Source: an uncultured Parvularculaceae bacterium (GTDB taxonomy: Bacteria > Pseudomonadota > Alphaproteobacteria > Caulobacterales > Parvularculaceae). Taken from it: a DNA stretch of 49,132 bases. The notes under the pieces were generated by a model. That model searched no databases and was not told the DNA's origin. It saw only the letters and a list, made by a program, of their open reading frames with translations. The stretch is taken from NCBI GenBank assembly GCA_913055785.1, contig CAJXLJ010000020.1:1-49132 (forward strand). The letters are read 5' to 3'. This document shows positions 48,468-49,132 of this stretch, piece after piece. A program made the position numbers and the translations under genes. Every line of letters starts with the position of its first letter. Position 1 is the first letter of the stretch.

Positions 48468-49132
48468 ATGCGCAAGCCACTTCGCCCTCCCGCCGACGCA
48501 GCCCTTCTCGACTGGATGCTTTTAGGGTTAATCGTCGTACTTGGCGGTTCGGCTTTCGCGCTCATCCGCACCGCGGTCGAAACCATGCCGCCAGCGCTCA
48601 TCGCCGTCGGGCGTTTATGGGTCGGCGCCGCGCTGCTTTACATCGTAATGCGCCTCGCCGGGCGGCGGTTTCCGCCGCTGTTTCTTGTCGCCCATGGGCG
48701 GCGGCGATTGCGGCGTAGCTGGGGGTCTATGTTCGCCGTCAGCGCGACGGGCTATGTCCTTCCCTTCTTCCTCTTTCCATGGGCGCAGCAATATGTAGAG
48801 AGTGGACTTGCCGGCGTTTATATGGCGTTCATGCCGCTTTGGACGCTGGCGCTCGCATTCTTTTTCGCCGGCGAGACGCTCGACAGACGCAAACTTGCCG
48901 GCTTCGCCATAGGATTCGCCGGCGTTGTCATTCTGATGGGGCCGGAAGTTTTAAAAGGCGTCGCTCATAGCGACTTCCGCGCGCAGGCGGCGCTTTTGCT
49001 GGCGACGGTTCTTTATGCAGTGTCGGCGATCTTCGCCCGCCGCGCCGCGCCGATCTTCAGGACCTCCGGGTTGCTGCCGGCACTATCATCGATCTCGGCC
49101 GTAACGAGGGGAGCATATTCGATCTCCGACGG
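48468..49132 (+). CDS. EamA/DMT-family transporter, 3' end outside window
   Basis: The frame is open from ATG 48468 to the window end (221 full codons). It encodes a membrane protein with hydrophobic helices such as WMLLGLIVVLGGSAFALIR, PALIAVGRLWVGAALLYIV, GYVLPFFLFPWAQQYV, YMAFMPLWTLALAFFFAGE and LAGFAIGFAGVVILMGPE, the pattern of the drug/metabolite transporter (EamA) family. It probably exports small metabolites. The final 25 residues look less membrane-like than expected. It is divergent from serC. Confidence 0.87.
   Translation, partial: MRKPLRPPADAALLDWMLLGLIVVLGGSAFALIRTAVETMPPALIAVGRLWVGAALLYIVMRLAGRRFPPLFLVAHGRRRLRRSWGSMFAVSATGYVLPFFLFPWAQQYVESGLAGVYMAFMPLWTLALAFFFAGETLDRRKLAGFAIGFAGVVILMGPEVLKGVAHSDFRAQAALLLATVLYAVSAIFARRAAPIFRTSGLLPALSSISAVTRGAYSISD

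Overview
The window looks like a chromosomal stretch of a high-GC alphaproteobacterium. The evidence is the dnaA-dnaN-recF-gyrB block with rpsT and mutM beside dnaA, the aroA/cmk/rpsA group next to a gene for a FYDLN-acid (TIGR02300-type) protein and tRNA-Ala, and an alpha-type serC leader and serC-serA pair. GANTC sites lie upstream of dnaA. A Caulobacterales/Parvularculales-like relative is likely, but this is inference from gene order and protein style, not a database result. Both window edges cut genes: an RTX protein on the left and a DMT transporter on the right.

Layout. 1-9 kb holds envelope and stress genes: an RTX protein end, a GNAT-nitrilase fusion, a DsbA-like protein, a gluzincin lipoprotein, a beta-helix protein, a cold-shock protein, a DUF4105 protein, tRNA-Arg(CCG) and a TraB/GumN protein. 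9-17 kb is the replication and repair block on the minus strand (gyrB, recF, dnaN, dnaA, then a 585-base AT-rich spacer, rpsT and mutM). 17-22.5 kb carries rpsA, cmk, a fatty acid desaturase and aroA. 22.5-28 kb carries a FYDLN-acid protein, tRNA-Ala(GGC), a CaiB/BaiF CoA-transferase, two dTDP-sugar genes (rfbB, rfbD) and a UDP-sulfoquinovose synthase-like gene. 28-34.6 kb is a mixed set: an aminotransferase, a ChaN/EreA-like secreted protein, an acidic repeat lipoprotein, an M15 peptidase, an Asp/Asn hydroxylase-like protein, an unknown membrane protein, a MAPEG protein and a dihaem cytochrome c. 34.8-36.6 kb is a low-GC two-gene insert (DUF262 plus FRG domain). 36.6-39.8 kb is a thiamine region with thiC, an outer-membrane barrel and two TPP riboswitches. 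40-49 kb carries a thioredoxin, purA, an M16 peptidase, a small exported protein, serA, serC and an EamA-type transporter.

The most unusual feature is the FRG + DUF262 pair. Both domains recur in phage-defence loci. The pair is clearly low in GC, its two genes overlap by four bases, and the first starts inside the thiC stop codon. It therefore appears to be translated from the TPP-riboswitch-controlled thiC message. Other points worth checking are a second TPP riboswitch whose next gene is a small outer-membrane barrel, a divergent DnaA facing an AT-rich region without canonical DnaA boxes, a structured rpsA leader, and an acidic lipoprotein built from five 11-residue repeats.
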